In this document: one piece after another, positions 45,366 through 57,716 of the stretch
Position numbering within the stretch: the stretch's first letter is position 1
How the letters are laid out: each line of letters starts with the position of its first letter
Origin: Dugong dugon
Taxonomy: Eukaryota; Chordata; Mammalia; Sirenia; Dugongidae
Reading direction: 5' to 3'
DNA: 64,000 bases
Assembly (NCBI GenBank): GCA_030035585.1
Contig: CM057464.1
Location: 78,166,919 to 78,230,918, forward strand
The notes under the pieces: model-generated
Told to the model about the DNA's origin: nothing
What the model saw: only the letters and a program-made list of their open reading frames with translations
Databases searched by the model: none
Made by a program: the position numbers and the translations under genes

Positions 45366-45973
45366 CAGCAGTTCTTAAAATGTTGTCCAAGGACTCATGG
45401 GGGTCCCCAAGATCATTCCAGGGGACCTCTGAGGCCAAAATTATTTTCAAGTATGCCAAGATGTTATTTGCCTTTTCCACTCAGTCTGTCTCACATGCAG
45501 TGTGCAGGCTACATGACAAATCCACAATTATCTGTAAAGACAATTAAAATAATTTTTTTCCTGACTATATATCTTTATGAAGCCTAAATTTCTTCATATA
45601 CTTGCCCAAAAAAAAAAAAAAAAATTTGCACCCTATTGAGTGCAGAAGTATATATGAGAATCCAATGCTCTTGTATTAAGGCAGATATAAAAGAGGTTTG
45701 TAAAACAATGTCACCTTTACCTTTATAAAATTTGGAGGAAAATTCTCTATTTTTATTTTTAAAAGTTAATTATTTTTTATAAAAATATATTTTTACATCA
45801 CTACATACGGAGTTTATTATTATCATTTAAAATGAATTAATAAATATTTTTAAAGCTTCTCAGTTTTAAATTTCTAATATTGTAAATATCAATAAATATA
45901 ATCCACACAAGCAAAAGCTACTCTATAGTTTTTGAATGTGAAAGTATTCTGAGGCCCAAAATTTTGAAAACAG
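45366..45973. mobile_element. Non-autonomous hAT-type DNA transposon
   Basis: The left end CAGCAGTTCTTAAAATGTTG followed by GGGGGTCCCCAAGATCATTC, and the right end GAGGCCCAAAATTTTGAAAA, match an old eutherian hAT repeat whose ends read CAGTGGTTCTC...GAGAACCACTG. Flanking octamers CTGTAGAC (45358-45365) and TTGTAGAC (45974-45981) differ at one base and have the 8-bp length typical of hAT. No transposase remains. An A run interrupts it near 45609. Confidence 0.7.
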
Positions 45974-45981
45974 TTGTAGAC

Positions 45982-46878
45982 ATCGTTACTATTTTAGCCT
46001 ATTATTAAATTAGAATTGCAATCTCCTGCAAAAACAGAAAAAGGCACAGTTCTTTTAGAAGAATTTTACAATAATTGTCTTTCAACAAATGAAAATTGAC
46101 TATTTTATTATTTATCAATTCAGTTTTGCAAACAAAGACTGCAACAGCTGTGATAGCAGGAATAAAAATAGCTGATGTGCTTAGCAATTGAAATTAGTGT
46201 TTCCATATTCCAATGCATAATTCACATTTTTCTCTTTTATTCATAAGGTACTTTTCCCATTGAATTTTGTGGATGAGATAGAAGAGATATAGAGCTTTTC
46301 TTCAGAAGAGAGAAAATGAGAAAATGGGATTTTCCCCTCAATAAACACAACAAATTCTAGTCTTTAAATAAATAGTAGCACATGTGGCATGTAATAGATC
46401 TGACTTTCGAATCTATTTTACCTTTACACTGGGGTATCAGCAAGTAGCAATTTTGTTTCATATAGTTTCAAAACCACACTGCTGCTATTATAGTAAAAAA
46501 GACTGAGAACAAGAAAAACACAACAGTCTATTTCTTACTGCCCTGGTAAAGAAAAATAATTGTTAACGACTATTTGTTATGTTGTCTACTAGTCGTATTT
46601 GTATTAATTATGTGCATAAAAATAAATATCCCTTCCTAAGGCAAAAAAAAATTAGCTTTATAGAATCTGAAGAAAAAAAAATCTGTTTTCATTTAAAAAA
46701 ACAAATGAAACATCGGGTGATGTGGGTATCCAAATTAGCTCTACCTACACAGTAGCAGTCAAAAGCTGTTTCATAAGGCCCATCAGTTGTTTTACGGCTT
46801 CATTTTTACTACTCACTTCTTCCCAGTTTTCCTTTGTCTTCCATTAAAAATCTATGTTATCTTCCAGCATTGTGGTTC
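45982..46878. other. AT-rich sequence without recognised features
   Basis: Nothing recognised. Confidence 0.4.
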
Positions 46879-46886
46879 TCTGAGAA

Positions 46887-47114
46887 CAGGGGTTTACAAA
46901 CTTTTTCTATAAAAGGTCAGATAGAAAATATTTTTGACCTTGTGGACCACACAATTTCTATCACAACCACTCAACTCTGCCATTGTAGCTTGAAAACAGC
47001 CGTAGTCAATACTTAAACAATTGGACGTGGCTGTGTTTCAATAAAACTTTATTTAGAAAAAGAGAGTGGGGAGGAGGCAGATTTGGCCAGTGGGCCATAG
47101 TTTGAGGACCCCTG
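46887..47114 (+). mobile_element. hAT-type non-autonomous element
   Basis: Ends are CAGGGGTTTACAAACTTTTT and GTTTGAGGACCCCTG. The interior (ACTCAACTCTGCCATTGTAG, GGCTGTGTTTCAATAAAACT) is a familiar eutherian repeat. The same family occurs reversed at 57225-57455. Flanks TCTGAGAA and TCTTAAAA agree at 6 of 8 bases. Confidence 0.8.
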
Positions 47115-47172
47115 TCTTAAAACACTACTTCATGTTCTCTCTCCATCAGTGATTCTCTGTGTGAGGTAATTA

Positions 47173-47332
47173 CCAAAAACCTATTGCTGTCAAGTCAATG
47201 CCGACTCATATCCACCCTATAGGACAGAGTAGAACTGCCCCATAGAGCTTCCAGGGAGCAGCTGGTGGATTCCAGCTGCCGACCTTTTGGTTAGCAGACC
47301 AGTTCTTAACCACTGCACCACCAGGGTTTCCA
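47173..47332 (-). repeat. AfroSINE with target-site duplication, minus strand
   Basis: Tail at the left (TTGCTGTCAAGTCAATGCCG), CCCTATAGGACAGAGTAGAA in the body, and head TGCACCACCAGGGTTTCC at the right. Flanked by TGAGGTAATTA at 47162-47172 and again at 47333-47343, an exact 11-bp target repeat. Confidence 0.95.
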
Positions 47333-47369
47333 TGAGGTAATTAGGACATTGTATTGTCTCCATGTCTGA

Positions 47370-47568
47370 GTTTCTGGGTGATGCAAACAGTTAAACTGCC
47401 TGGCTGCTAACAGAAATGTTGAAGGTCAAGTCTATCCAGATGCATCTCTGAAGAAAGGCTTGGTGATCTCCTTCTGAAAAATCAACCATCGAAAACCGTA
47501 TGGAGTACAGTACTACTCTGACACATGAGTTATGAGTTAGAGTCAACATGACAGCAGCTGTTTTGTTT
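47370..47568 (+). repeat. AfroSINE, plus strand, diverged subtype
   Basis: Head TTTCTGGGTGATGCAAACAG and TTAAACTGCCTGGCTGCTAA, body GGCTTGGTGATCTCCTTCTG, tail TATGAGTTAGAGTCAACATG. It has the same GATGCAAACAGTTAA head as copies at 40141, 57717 and 60545. Confidence 0.85.
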
Positions 47569-47734
47569 GTTTAGTGGGTTTTTTTTTTTTTTTTGTCTCT
47601 ATGCTAGGAAGTCTCATATTAGACTGAAAAAAAATTACTGATGATCAAATAAATCTTTGGAAATGTGTTAAACATATTTGGAATGCTGTGACTCTTTAAC
47701 ACTGTTCACAAAACTTTCCCCTACCTCCTTTTGA

Positions 47735-47894
47735 GGAGCCCTGATAGCAGCACAGTGGTTAAGAAAGACCTACAGCTGCTAACTAAAAGGTTGGCAGTTC
47801 AAATCCACAAGCCACTCCTTGGAAACCCTATGGGGCAGTTCTACCCTGTCCTGTAGGGTTGCTATGAGTTGGAATCAACTTGGCCAGTTCAAGT
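47735..47894 (+). repeat. AfroSINE with target-site duplication, plus strand
   Basis: Head GGAGCCCTGATAGCAGCACA, box B-like GCAGTTCAAATCC, and tail GGGTTGCTATGAGTTGGAAT. It lacks the middle GATGTGGCAGTCTGC segment. Flanks are TACCTCCTTTTGA at 47722-47734 and 47895-47907, an exact 13-bp target repeat. Confidence 0.95.
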
Positions 47895-47907
47895 TACCTC
47901 CTTTTGA

Positions 47908-49080
47908 TTTTTGACCCAGAAACATGAACTTTTCCAACTCACATATTTTGGTTGATTTGGATTTCGGCTAGTTTCACCATGTACTGACAGTAACAATACA
48001 ATTAATGGTGATTACTTTGTAAGCCAGTCAAGGTTGAAAAACATTTTTCTCCCATCTTCTATACATGCTAAAGGTCACATATAGAAAATGGAATTTCATA
48101 GATCCCAACTCACTTTAAAGTACACTCTGTAGTAAGCAAATCCCCCACAGTCACAAACACTGCTCTAGTGTTGCAGTGTAGAAATTTACTGCATTTTGCA
48201 GTCCAATGGCTGAGTAAAAGCAATTTTTATTTTTACCTCCTGTATCAGCCTTTTTGAAAATCTTTCCATGGCAGAGAGGCAGTAGGAGGCAAACATTAAA
48301 GTTCTTTTTTTTTTTTAATGGCACCATTAGAAAATCAAGCTTCAAAACACTGTCTACTTCAAAATGTTGAAAGCTGAAGAATCAGCAGGAGGTAACCTAA
48401 AGACCTGGTTAATACACTGCAATAAATACTAAAATACTAAAAAATTATTAATAGAAAATTAAGAAGGATGTTAGTAAAATTCCAGCTTTTCTCATTCAAA
48501 TATTTTTTTCATTTATTTTCTTATTTCCACCTCTTATCTTCCTTTAAAAATTTTTATTTCCTATGGTCCTTTGTTGTCTCAAGCGACATTTCTTACATCA
48601 TCATTATTATGTTAATAAGCATGTACGGAAGTGCCTACGTTTCTAAAGAATACGAGGAAATTCAAAGTCCACTGAGGAACAGGAATAGGTATTTGAAACC
48701 TACTATAGGAATGAATTCTCTTTTCTTTTCTTCTCTCCATTTTCCTTCTATTATGCTTTTCTAGTCTTTCCCCCAATTCCTCAAAACTTCCAATATTCCC
48801 TTTTTTTTTTTTAAATAATATATAAGCTTCCTTTCATGACTTTCAAGGCCATTAGTAATTTTGTTTCACCATTTTTAACCAGTCCCAGAATATTTTCCCT
48901 ACTCAAGGCACACTTGGCAATTTGTCCTCAAACACTTGAAGGTAATTCCTACCTATGGCTTTGCTCATATTGAACCATTTATTAATAATAATACACCAAT
49001 TTGAAGTCTATCTGTCTATTCACCCATCACTACCCAGTGCAAATCCCGGACCCTGGGGGTATTTCTCTCTGCCTACTTTG
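47908..49080. other. AT-rich sequence without recognised features
   Basis: Nothing recognised. A 98-residue Phe-rich frame at 48468-48764 has no motif. Confidence 0.4.
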
Positions 49081-49089
49081 TGTCTGATT

Positions 49090-49650
49090 TTTATGTCCCT
49101 CCTCATCTTGAAAGTCCCTCAGTCAGAGTTAAAGACAAAATTTCTTCAGTGATCTACAAGTCCCTACACAATCTGGCTCCTGTTACCCCTCTGATGATTA
49201 CCTAATTATATCTTCATTCATGATGTTCACTTTATTCTGCTCATCTAGTTCTTGAACGTAGCAGGTGTGCTCCTGTCATGGGAAATTTGTACCTATTCCT
49301 CTATGCCTGGAACGTGCTTTCCAGGTTATCTGCCTGGTCAGTTCACGTCTATCGCTTCCTTCAGATTTTTACTCAGTGAACGATTCACTGGACACCTTGT
49401 CACATTCCTCACCCTACCCTTGTTGACGTTGCATTATATACACTCCTTTCCTCCTTATTGCTTCTATTTAGCACTTTTTACTGTTTTTATTTATCTTGTT
49501 TGTTTTCTGCTCCAGTACATTGCAGGCCATGTGAGAGCAGGTATTTTCATCAGTTTTGTTTAAGACTACATGCGCAACACCTAGAAGAGCACCTGAAACT
49601 TGAGATGCTCCACAACTATTTGCTGAACGAATGAATATCTTGAGCATATG
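49090..49650 (+). mobile_element. L2 LINE 3' end, plus strand
   Basis: Characteristic L2 order: GTGATCTACAAGTCCCTACA, CAATCTGGCTCCTG, TATGCCTGGAACGTGCTTTC, GCTTCCTTCAGATTTTTACT, CCTAGAAGAGCACCTGAAAC and CAACTATTTGCTGAACGAAT. A 103-residue frame at 49252-49563 lies in it and is not a gene. Confidence 0.85.
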
Positions 49651-49699
49651 ATTTAGCACTTCATATTCCATTTTTTCCTCATCCTATCATTCCCTGTGT

Positions 49700-49832
49700 G
49701 ATATTAATTGATCCCATTTAGACTGTCAGGACCTTGAGGTCATGACCTAGATTTCCTCTTTCGTCTATTTCCCAAAACACCTAGAACAGTGCTGAGCACA
49801 TGGAAGGGATTAAATATATGTTGCTGTTAAGA
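49700..49832 (+). mobile_element. L2 3' terminus, plus strand, second fragment
   Basis: GACTGTCAGGACCTTGAGGT, CACCTAGAACAGTGCTGAGC and TTAAATATATGTTGCTG match the last part of L2. Confidence 0.75.
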
Positions 49833-50765
49833 TCTTAATATTGAAGTGAAAAAGAAGGTAAATTTACCAAAAATAAGGTCAGCTCACTGTTTGGCTATGA
49901 GAGTTTCTGGGAAATGCATTTCTGGCCAGAATGAAGAATTAAAGAACCAAGTTCCATTTATTATCGTCTGTCCTCAGTCAAGTTCTATCCTTCTTTATTC
50001 ACTGAGTCTGTATAACCAGGTTATCTTAAAATTAAAGTAAGACAAGGGCACCAGGGCCAATAGAAAACTGAGGGATAGCCAAGCGGACAGAACTCTCTAC
50101 ACCCTTTAACAAAATTTATGTCAACATTCAGTCCAGGATGAAAATAGCCTCATGCAATTTAAATAAAATACCCACTCACCTGTTTCAGAGCTCGTGAGAG
50201 TTACACCTTTATTGAACCCACACTTACATTTTGTATGTGTTAAATATTTTGTTCCACTTGTAATCATTATTAACCTAACAAAAGCTCTTTAATTGTACAC
50301 AGTGACCTCCATCTAGCAGTTAGAAGAAGCTGTGGTTTAAAGCCTGTACAGTAGCTGGTGCAATAATAAATCAACTCCAATTAGTGAGTAGTGACTACCA
50401 AGCAGCCTCCAGAAGTTAGAAATCTGTGGGTCAGCACTTATAAAGTTCGCCTGCTGAGAATGCCAGATTGTCTACAATTCAGCTGTTTGGCTCATTTTGT
50501 CTTCATATAGCTGCATTGTGTATGAGGGCCCACCCTCATCACCTGAGCTGAATCAGCTATCCAGCGAAACTGCTATTAGCTAAACAAGCCATCCAAAACC
50601 AGTTCTGAAGTGGAGGCACTGTTGCTGTGATGTGATTTTTTTAAGAGAAAAGCTCTGAATCTCGAAGATAAGCATAAAACATGTATTTTGGTAGCAATCA
50701 GAATTATTACACAAGAAGTGAGATTCAGAACAGACAAAAAGAAACCTTGAGAAGGGAGGCTATCG
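49833..50765. other. Apparently single-copy sequence
   Basis: No repeat recognised. The part 50290-50600 has higher complexity and more balanced composition than its surroundings; no frame or RNA fold was recognised in it. Confidence 0.4.
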
Positions 50766-50840
50766 TGCACACACACACACATACACGCACACACACACGT
50801 GCACGCACTCATGCCTACACACATACGCACGTGCACGTCT
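50766..50840. repeat. (CA)n-type microsatellite
   Basis: Interrupted CA repeat with CACG and CATA variants; the reverse frame gives a Cys/Val/Met-rich peptide that is an artefact. Confidence 0.9.
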
Positions 50841-51659
50841 ACTCTTTGTCATCCGTTTGAATTGCTCCAAATCTGGCATCTTAATTTTATCACATGATCT
50901 GACCACATATCTCCAGTCCATCCACGTCTTGGACATCATTTCCTGTGTAATTCCCTTCTGATCTCAAATCTCCAGTACCTCCACCCCTCCATTTTTACCC
51001 AATATGTAAAATCGTCCTTATCTCATCTGTCTCTTAGCCTACCCTACTGAAATATCAACCACTAACACTTTCAATTATCTTGTACTCCTGCCATTTCACT
51101 GCAACTGCCAGGCAAAATAGCAATTGTGGTTCAAACCCAGAGATCTTTTCAGATCCAGGAAGTTCCCTAAGCTCTTCTAAATAAATCCAAGCAACCATGT
51201 AGATTTATGGCATGAAAAAAGAAAAGAAAATCATGATTTTCAGACAGACATGGATACTCAAAGCTACTTGATAATACATATGTCTTTAGCTCTGTCTTCC
51301 ATTTCTCTCATCAACTTTTCTATCTTTTTAATCCTTATCCTGTCTCATAGTCTTTTGGTCACTTAAATCTACTTCAAGTCAAAGACTGAAGCAAATATGA
51401 GTGCATACTCTCAATTTCCTGTCAGTTTTACTTATTCACATATCCTTATCTATATTTACCTTCTCTCCTCCAGTCTCAGAGGATGATGAGTCTCTTCTAC
51501 TATTCAGGGCAGTTCCCCAACTTGTACTATGTTAGAGAGATTCATTCACCAAGACAATGTTCTATCCCATTAGGTATTTCTTGTCTTCCTCTTCTACCCT
51601 CTCTACTAGACCTTTCCCCTCAGCCTACACTTGCTATTTTGAGCCTCTTTGTTACTTAC

Positions 51660-52280
51660 CTAACCATCTCCATCCCAGTAAGCTGAATTTCATAAAGAAA
51701 TATTATCCTATCTTCACTCCCTTACCTTCCATTCATTCTTCAATCAACTGAGATTAGTTTCTTCTTCCACCATGTTGCACTCACTGGAAACTGATCTGGA
51801 AATGAACCAATGATCTCCATGTGCCAAAGCCAATGGACACCTCAGAGATCTGAATTCATTAGAACATCTCTTTCTGTCTCTATTCCCTTGACATCTATAC
51901 CACCACTGTGTCTTCTGAAACTTCACTGCAGTCTTCTTGAAGGGACTTCTCTTCTGCTATCTCTAACCAACCCATCAACCCATCTGTAACCAATTTCAAA
52001 GCATATTCCTTCCACTGTTTTTGCCAGTTGTTCATTCCCTACCCTAATCCTATACTATCTTTTCCATATCTTCTTCAGGTAAAAAGTATTCTTTCTCTTG
52101 ATCTCTCACTGTATTGTCACCTTTTCTATAGTATTTACTGCAATATTATAGTTCTTTATGTCTCTCTTCAACAGATATAAATTATAAGTTATAGCTGAAT
52201 GGCAGCTCTCTGGTTTTGTTTGTTTCTGATTACCTTATACCTCTGACATAAGCAGTGCTCAATAAATTAAACAGAAGTTT
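51660..52280 (+). mobile_element. L2 LINE ORF2 and 3' fragments, plus strand
   Basis: AACCAATGATCTCCATGTGC followed by CAAAGCCAATGG matches the L2 reverse-transcriptase region. The later block AGCAGTGCTCAATAAATTAA resembles the L2 3' end. The interval from 50880 to 51660 has a similar C/T-rich, CTCC-containing character and may also be L2, but was not matched firmly. Confidence 0.6.
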
Positions 52281-52387
52281 CACATGCTCCTTGTGCTTTA
52301 GCTCACATTAAAAAAAAAAAAAAAGCAAAACAAACAAAAAACCAGGTTTCATTTAAAACTACCAACACATATAGTAATTACCTTACA

Positions 52388-52425
52388 TATATATATATGT
52401 ATATATTACATATATACCCTACCTA
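52388..52425. repeat. AT microsatellite
   Basis: ACATATATATATATATGTAT-type alternation. Confidence 0.85.
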
Positions 52426-52909
52426 TAGACAAGAATCTATTCTTGGACACCCTCAGGGAACCTGTGGTGTTACTAGGCAATATTTTTTTCTTGTTTCAGA
52501 AATATTCATTTCTCTACACTCAGAAATTATCAGCATATCTGTACTGAAGGACTAAGAAGATTAACATCTGTAAGATCACTTGTTTAAAGATTTTTGTTTT
52601 AGAAACTTACTTGCCTTTTTCTTTCCTGCAAGAACATAGGAAGAAACTTCCCACATTTCTCTTTGTATTTTAAAAGAGAGAAAGGAAATTTATGATTGAA
52701 TATCAGTAAGAGGCCACATTTTCTGCCCTAGGGTGTGCACTGAATGATTCAGAACATCCCACCACAAACACCACCATGATTTATGGAAAAGTTAGCCAAG
52801 TGATCAGGGCATACATTCCACTGTGTCCATCTCCATAATCAAGTAATTCACCTCAGTTTTAGCTGGAGGAATGTCCTTAAAAATCTTCTAGTTAAGAGAC
52901 AATAGTTTG

Positions 52910-53095
52910 GAGATTCAGTATGGTGAACAAATTCCAACTCTACCTCTTTTTAGCTCTACATCCTCAAGTAAAATAATATTTTTGACTTCATATGTATCAT
53001 GGTAATAAAAATAATTCATTTCTAATGGGACATTTGTTAGGATTAAACAACATTATGCTTCTAAAAGTATTTTGAAAATATAATGCATTATTCAA
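52910..53095 (+). repeat. MIR, plus strand, diverged
   Basis: Order fits MIR: ATTCCAACTCTACCTCTTTT, CATCCTCAAGTAAAATAATA, GACTTCATATGTATCATGGT, ATTTGTTAGGATTAAACAAC. Confidence 0.6.
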
Positions 53096-54285
53096 ATATT
53101 GGTTATTATTTTCATTTTCAAATTTACTTCTCTTCGGTAACATTCCCATTTAGGCCTCCAAGCCATCCTATTGTATTTAATTAGTATTTTTTCACTATTA
53201 CAAAATGATCAAGATTACTATGTTAATTTTCTATGTATTAGCCCAGATAATGTTTCTCCAAGCAGACAGTGCCGTGGATGTTAAGTTTTTCCTGTTTGGA
53301 ATCAGCTATGTGGATCGTCCTTTGACAGATTTGTTTATAAGAACGACTGCTTATATCTTCTCTACGCTTTATACCTCACCACTGGAAAATTACCTTGGAC
53401 AGCATTCTTGTAAATTTACTAATAACACCTCAGGATCTAATGTTTAACACAAATCAATTGAGGAAAATAAGCATTCAGCGATGTAGTTTGAAATCCTTGC
53501 CTTACTGCAGTGACTGTGGGGCCTAACAAGTACTACATTCATATTTTGTCAAGTTGGGTAATCTCAGATTTGGACAATTAATGTTTCATTTATTAGAACT
53601 CATATTTTTAGTTGATTACTCTGGTTTCAGTGTTTAATGTCCAATAGCCCAAAATTGAGTTTATTATTAGTATTACCATTGTTAATGATTTCTTCACGTA
53701 AAATCTATAGTTATGATTTTCTATTATTTAAACTACCTTTGTTTGCAAAAACAGTCACAGGATTTCTGGAAATTGCCAGAAGGTATCAAGTGTAATCTAG
53801 GTATGCCAGGCACATGCAACTATTTGAATTCATTTTTAGCCACATTTTAAAGAATTTATAATTAATTTATTCTAGTCTCTCTTATATGCTAAGCTCAAAA
53901 TACATATTTTTAAAGAAATGTAAAAGTGTAATTTAAACAAGTGTACCTACGGATATAAATGTCAGATCTCTGCAAAGTAAGATCTATATGGAAAATATTG
54001 TTTTTCTTCTTGGCATGTGTGCCTCTTTTGCTTAGCTTGAGAACAAACCAAATTCTCTTTGACAATTTGAATACAGAAAATGCCATAATATCATGATGGA
54101 TGTATGGCTAGATCCAGGGAGAGTAGGTGTCTGTATTAGATTAGAGGGAAAGATATTTGTCATGATAAATTTAGGAATCTTTTAAATATCTACTGCTAAA
54201 TTTAGGATTTTAGGTGATAAAATTCATTTCTTTGTCACTGATTTAATAAACATTTTTTAGTACTTATGTTCCAAGGGGTTTTATT
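53096..54285. other. AT-rich sequence without recognised features
   Basis: An 80-residue frame at 53205-53447 begins MIKITMLIFYVLAQIMFLQA, which looks like a hydrophobic leader, but no upstream or downstream gene structure or family was recognised. Confidence 0.4.
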
Positions 54286-54289
54286 CAGA

Positions 54290-54540
54290 TGTTAGATGCC
54301 ACCTCCCCCAGGAGGTCACCATGCACTCACTATACTGTTACAGAGCTCCTACAATATCCTATGTGCATCCTTGCATTTGTGCTTAACACACATCGTCTGT
54401 TATGTGATTTTTTTTTCCCTTTACATATGAGCTCTTTGAGTGCAAGGATTTCCTATTCATCTTTAAAACTCTTTCACCTACCCACAGTTTTTGGCACACA
54501 AGAAATATGCAATAAAATAATGAATAATTAAGTGAATGAA
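54290..54540 (+). mobile_element. L2 3' end, plus strand
   Basis: CCCCAGGAGGTCACCATGCA, GAGCTCTTTGAGTGCAAGGA and ATATGCAATAAAATAATGAA match the L2 3' region in order. Confidence 0.65.
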
Positions 54541-56930
54541 GTATTAAATAATCCACAGTCTACCATCCAAAGGAAAAGCTGTATTATTGCCATTGTTTGA
54601 CTCATTTTTATTACTTCCTTATTTACTTCATGTATCACAGTCATAAATAAGAATATCACTCTAATATTTTATAAACCAAGTAGAATATATTTAAATCTTT
54701 ATCAGAAACTTCTCTATCATGAGATGTTTCAGTGGTGTGCTAGCAAATCTTTAAAAACTGACTCTCCAGAGGGTGGTGTGGTGGAGGAGATGAAGGGGAC
54801 AGGGAGCCTTGATTTGTACAGTGTGCTGATTTCTGCGCCGTAAATACTTCCACGATGGCTGATTACAAGCTACCAACACAGTGTCACTGACACAGGTTGG
54901 GAAGAGATGTGTGTGCCTGAATCAGTGAAAGCAGGATCCAGGATACCTCTGGCTGCTTCTATACCCTTTTCTGCGTTATTCACTTCAATTGGTTTCTCGG
55001 AATTGCTTTGCCTGCAGGTCTTCGGGTCGCTACTTTCAAGGCCTGACTTTTATGGGTGGCGGTAGCAAACCAAGGACACTTGAGCAGTATGCTGCTGCCA
55101 GGGTCTTTAAAACTGTTACCCTTGATACAATCCTTAATATCACCATTAAACAACAAGGAAAATTGCATGTATTCTTTTTCAGGAAACAAATTTAAAAACT
55201 CATATAAAAGCAGAAAATGTGCAAGATGACTGCATTTGAAGTCTATTTTAATTTGTGTTGTGGAAAGCTGCATTATACTTTTATGCTTTAGGGAAAAAAG
55301 TAGACCATTATTGTTTTAAAAAAAAAAAATCCGTTGTTTTTTGCTAACCATTTCCTTCCTCATTTTTTAATTAATTTATGCTTAGATAGTCTCTGGAGTA
55401 AAACCCCAGAACTTTTAAACATTTGAGGTAAACCACATGTTTACATATTTATGCGTTTTAGGTATCTTGGTTTCTGGATTGCTGTTATTAGAATCAAATG
55501 AGAAAAGACTTACTCAGCAATTCTTCAAGCATTGTACCAACTGAGGCTTTGAAAGAAATCAAGAGCAATGAGGACAGTTTAATCTATAAGCTAAACAGAC
55601 CAATTTTAAATATTTTACCAATGATTAAGTCCTGGAATGACTTTAAAGCACCATAGTGATTAATGTATAACTAGAAAAATAGATTTCTGATTAATGTTTG
55701 CTGATGTCTTCATTACTCATACTGTCAAAAATTATTTGAAGTTGTTGTATAAAATCTTGAAATATGTTAAACTCTCAAAAGTCAAAATTAAGCACATTGG
55801 TGGCAATGTCTTTGTTTACAAGTGACCTTTGGAGTTTGGTGAATAATCTCATTGGCTTTCAAGAATTCAAGCCAGATGTATATTTAGAAGAAAGAGGATA
55901 ATTTGTTGAATTCTGGGTAAACACAATAAATTCATAAATTATATGTCCTCTAATAAAGGGAGTAAACAAAATAGGCATCTTTGAGCACAGGATATCACAA
56001 GGCTATAATTCCACAGACAAACTTATATTGCATTAAAATTATACATGAATTAAAAATGAAAAAGTCATTTTTAAAAATTGATTTGTACCAGATTACACAA
56101 GATAAGAAGCTGTCAACATTAGATGAAATGAAACCATATTGGGGCCCTTGAATGTAAGTACAACCGTAAGAGTCATGCTTACTTCTGTAGGATGATGAAT
56201 CTTTGGGGGAAGGTTAATTATTCTAAATGCATCTGTTTATTAAACCTTATTAAGCAGAAAGTTGTGTAATATATTTTAACAATTATATATGCATATAAAC
56301 ACTTACATGAATATGTACACATAAATAGTGTAAGGGAAAATTAGCTAAAAGATGTTTTTATAACTCATGATAAATATAGATACAACTATTTTTGTTTTAT
56401 GAAGTCTAGATTTTTCTAATTTGCACCAATTGAATATTGAAATATTGAAGGCATAGATTTTACTTGCCTTACTTTCAAGACTTTAATTTATTTCTTCACA
56501 AAGTTGCTGTTTCACATAACTAGTCATTAATGTGAAAACTTTTTAAATTACTTGTATAATGTGAATCTGGCTCTTAATAAATGCAAGAGATTATCTGGCT
56601 TTCTTTAATCCTAATATGTCTAGACTTTAGTATTCCCTATTATGCCTCTTCCTAGACTTAGAAATTGCAGATGTCTCCCATGGAATTGATTAACTAAGTG
56701 AAAATGTATTATATTAAAATAACCCACAGCTGTCTTAATAAATTTTAAGTAATATAAAACTAAGAGGGAAAAATCACTGAAAATGACTGAAGAACAAAAA
56801 TTTTCAATTCAAAATTGTTGCTAAACAGACAATATCTGTGTGAGATTGCATTGTATAAATGAGATTCCTTATGAATTATGGAATATATAATTGTAGTGAG
56901 AGAAAAATAAATAGTAATAGTGCTAAGTTT
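54541..56930. other. Sequence without firm assignment
   Basis: The part 54770-55110 is GC-richer (CTGATTTCTGCGCCGTAAAT, CAAGCTACCAACACAGTGTC) and may be an old repeat or single-copy DNA; I could not assign it. A 97-residue reverse frame at 54980-55273 has no motif. The rest is AT-rich with nothing recognised. Confidence 0.4.
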
Positions 56931-56934
56931 TATT

Positions 56935-57165
56935 GACTGTTTTTCAGGTGCCAAGATGCACTTTGCTAAAAACATTACATTAACTATCTCAGGTAATCCT
57001 CTCAAAAACTACAAAATAGGAATTAATATTATTGCCATTTACAACTTGAGAACTTGAAGAATAGAGAAATTAAATAACTTGGATCAAGTCATGGAGCTGG
57101 GAAAGCGCAGGGCTGGGAATCAAAGCTAGAGCTGAGATTCCAATATCCTGAGTTCCAAAACAACA
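56935..57165 (-). repeat. MIR, minus strand
   Basis: Reverse MIR order: TTCAGGTGCCAAGATGCACT, TAACTATCTCAGGTAATCCT, ATTAAATAACTTGGATCAAG, TCATGGAGCTGGGAAAGCGC. Confidence 0.8.
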
Positions 57166-57224
57166 CTGCTATCTCACTGACATTTTGGTCACAATTTAAG
57201 CATATATTTCTGAACACTAAAGTT

Positions 57225-57455
57225 CAGGGGTCAGCAAACTATTACCTGTCAGCCAAGTCCTGCCTCCTGCGTACTTCGGTAAGTAAAGTTTTGCTAGAAC
57301 ACAGCTGCATCCATTCTTTTACTTAGTGTCTGTGACTGCTTTCTCTGCAACAGCAGGATTGAGGAATTATGACAGAGACCATGGTTGGCCAAATGGCCAG
57401 CAAGCCTAAGATATTCACTATCTGAACCTTTACAGAAAAAGTTCACTTACCTATG
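57225..57455 (-). mobile_element. hAT-type non-autonomous element, reversed
   Basis: CAGGGGTCAGCAAACTATTA, TAAAGTTTTGCTAGAACACA and CTTTACAGAAAAAGTTCACT match the element at 46887-47114 in the opposite direction. The right end is diverged. Confidence 0.8.
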
Positions 57456-57716
57456 CTTAGATTCCTAATTCAAAATCTGAAATATTCTGTTTTGAGACAT
57501 TTACTACATTTTCTGTTTATCTAAATTTGTGAGCAGTTAATATGGTTGAAATAATCATTGTATATTAACCTAAATGCCAATAATTGTCCTAAGGAGAAAC
57601 AAGCAAAAATAAATGTTAATTGTCACCACGTATCACAAAATTAACATTTTTTCCTATAAATCCTATAATAAGAAATTGCTACTTTATATAAAGTACTTGC
57701 TGCTATTATGGTGCAA

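Noticed and set aside
50576..50836. An 86-residue reverse frame with Cys-rich repeats
   Set aside because: Its Cys/Val/Met pattern comes from the CA microsatellite.
53205..53447. An 80-residue frame with a signal peptide-like start
   Set aside because: A hydrophobic start is common in AT-rich DNA; no family match or gene structure is visible.
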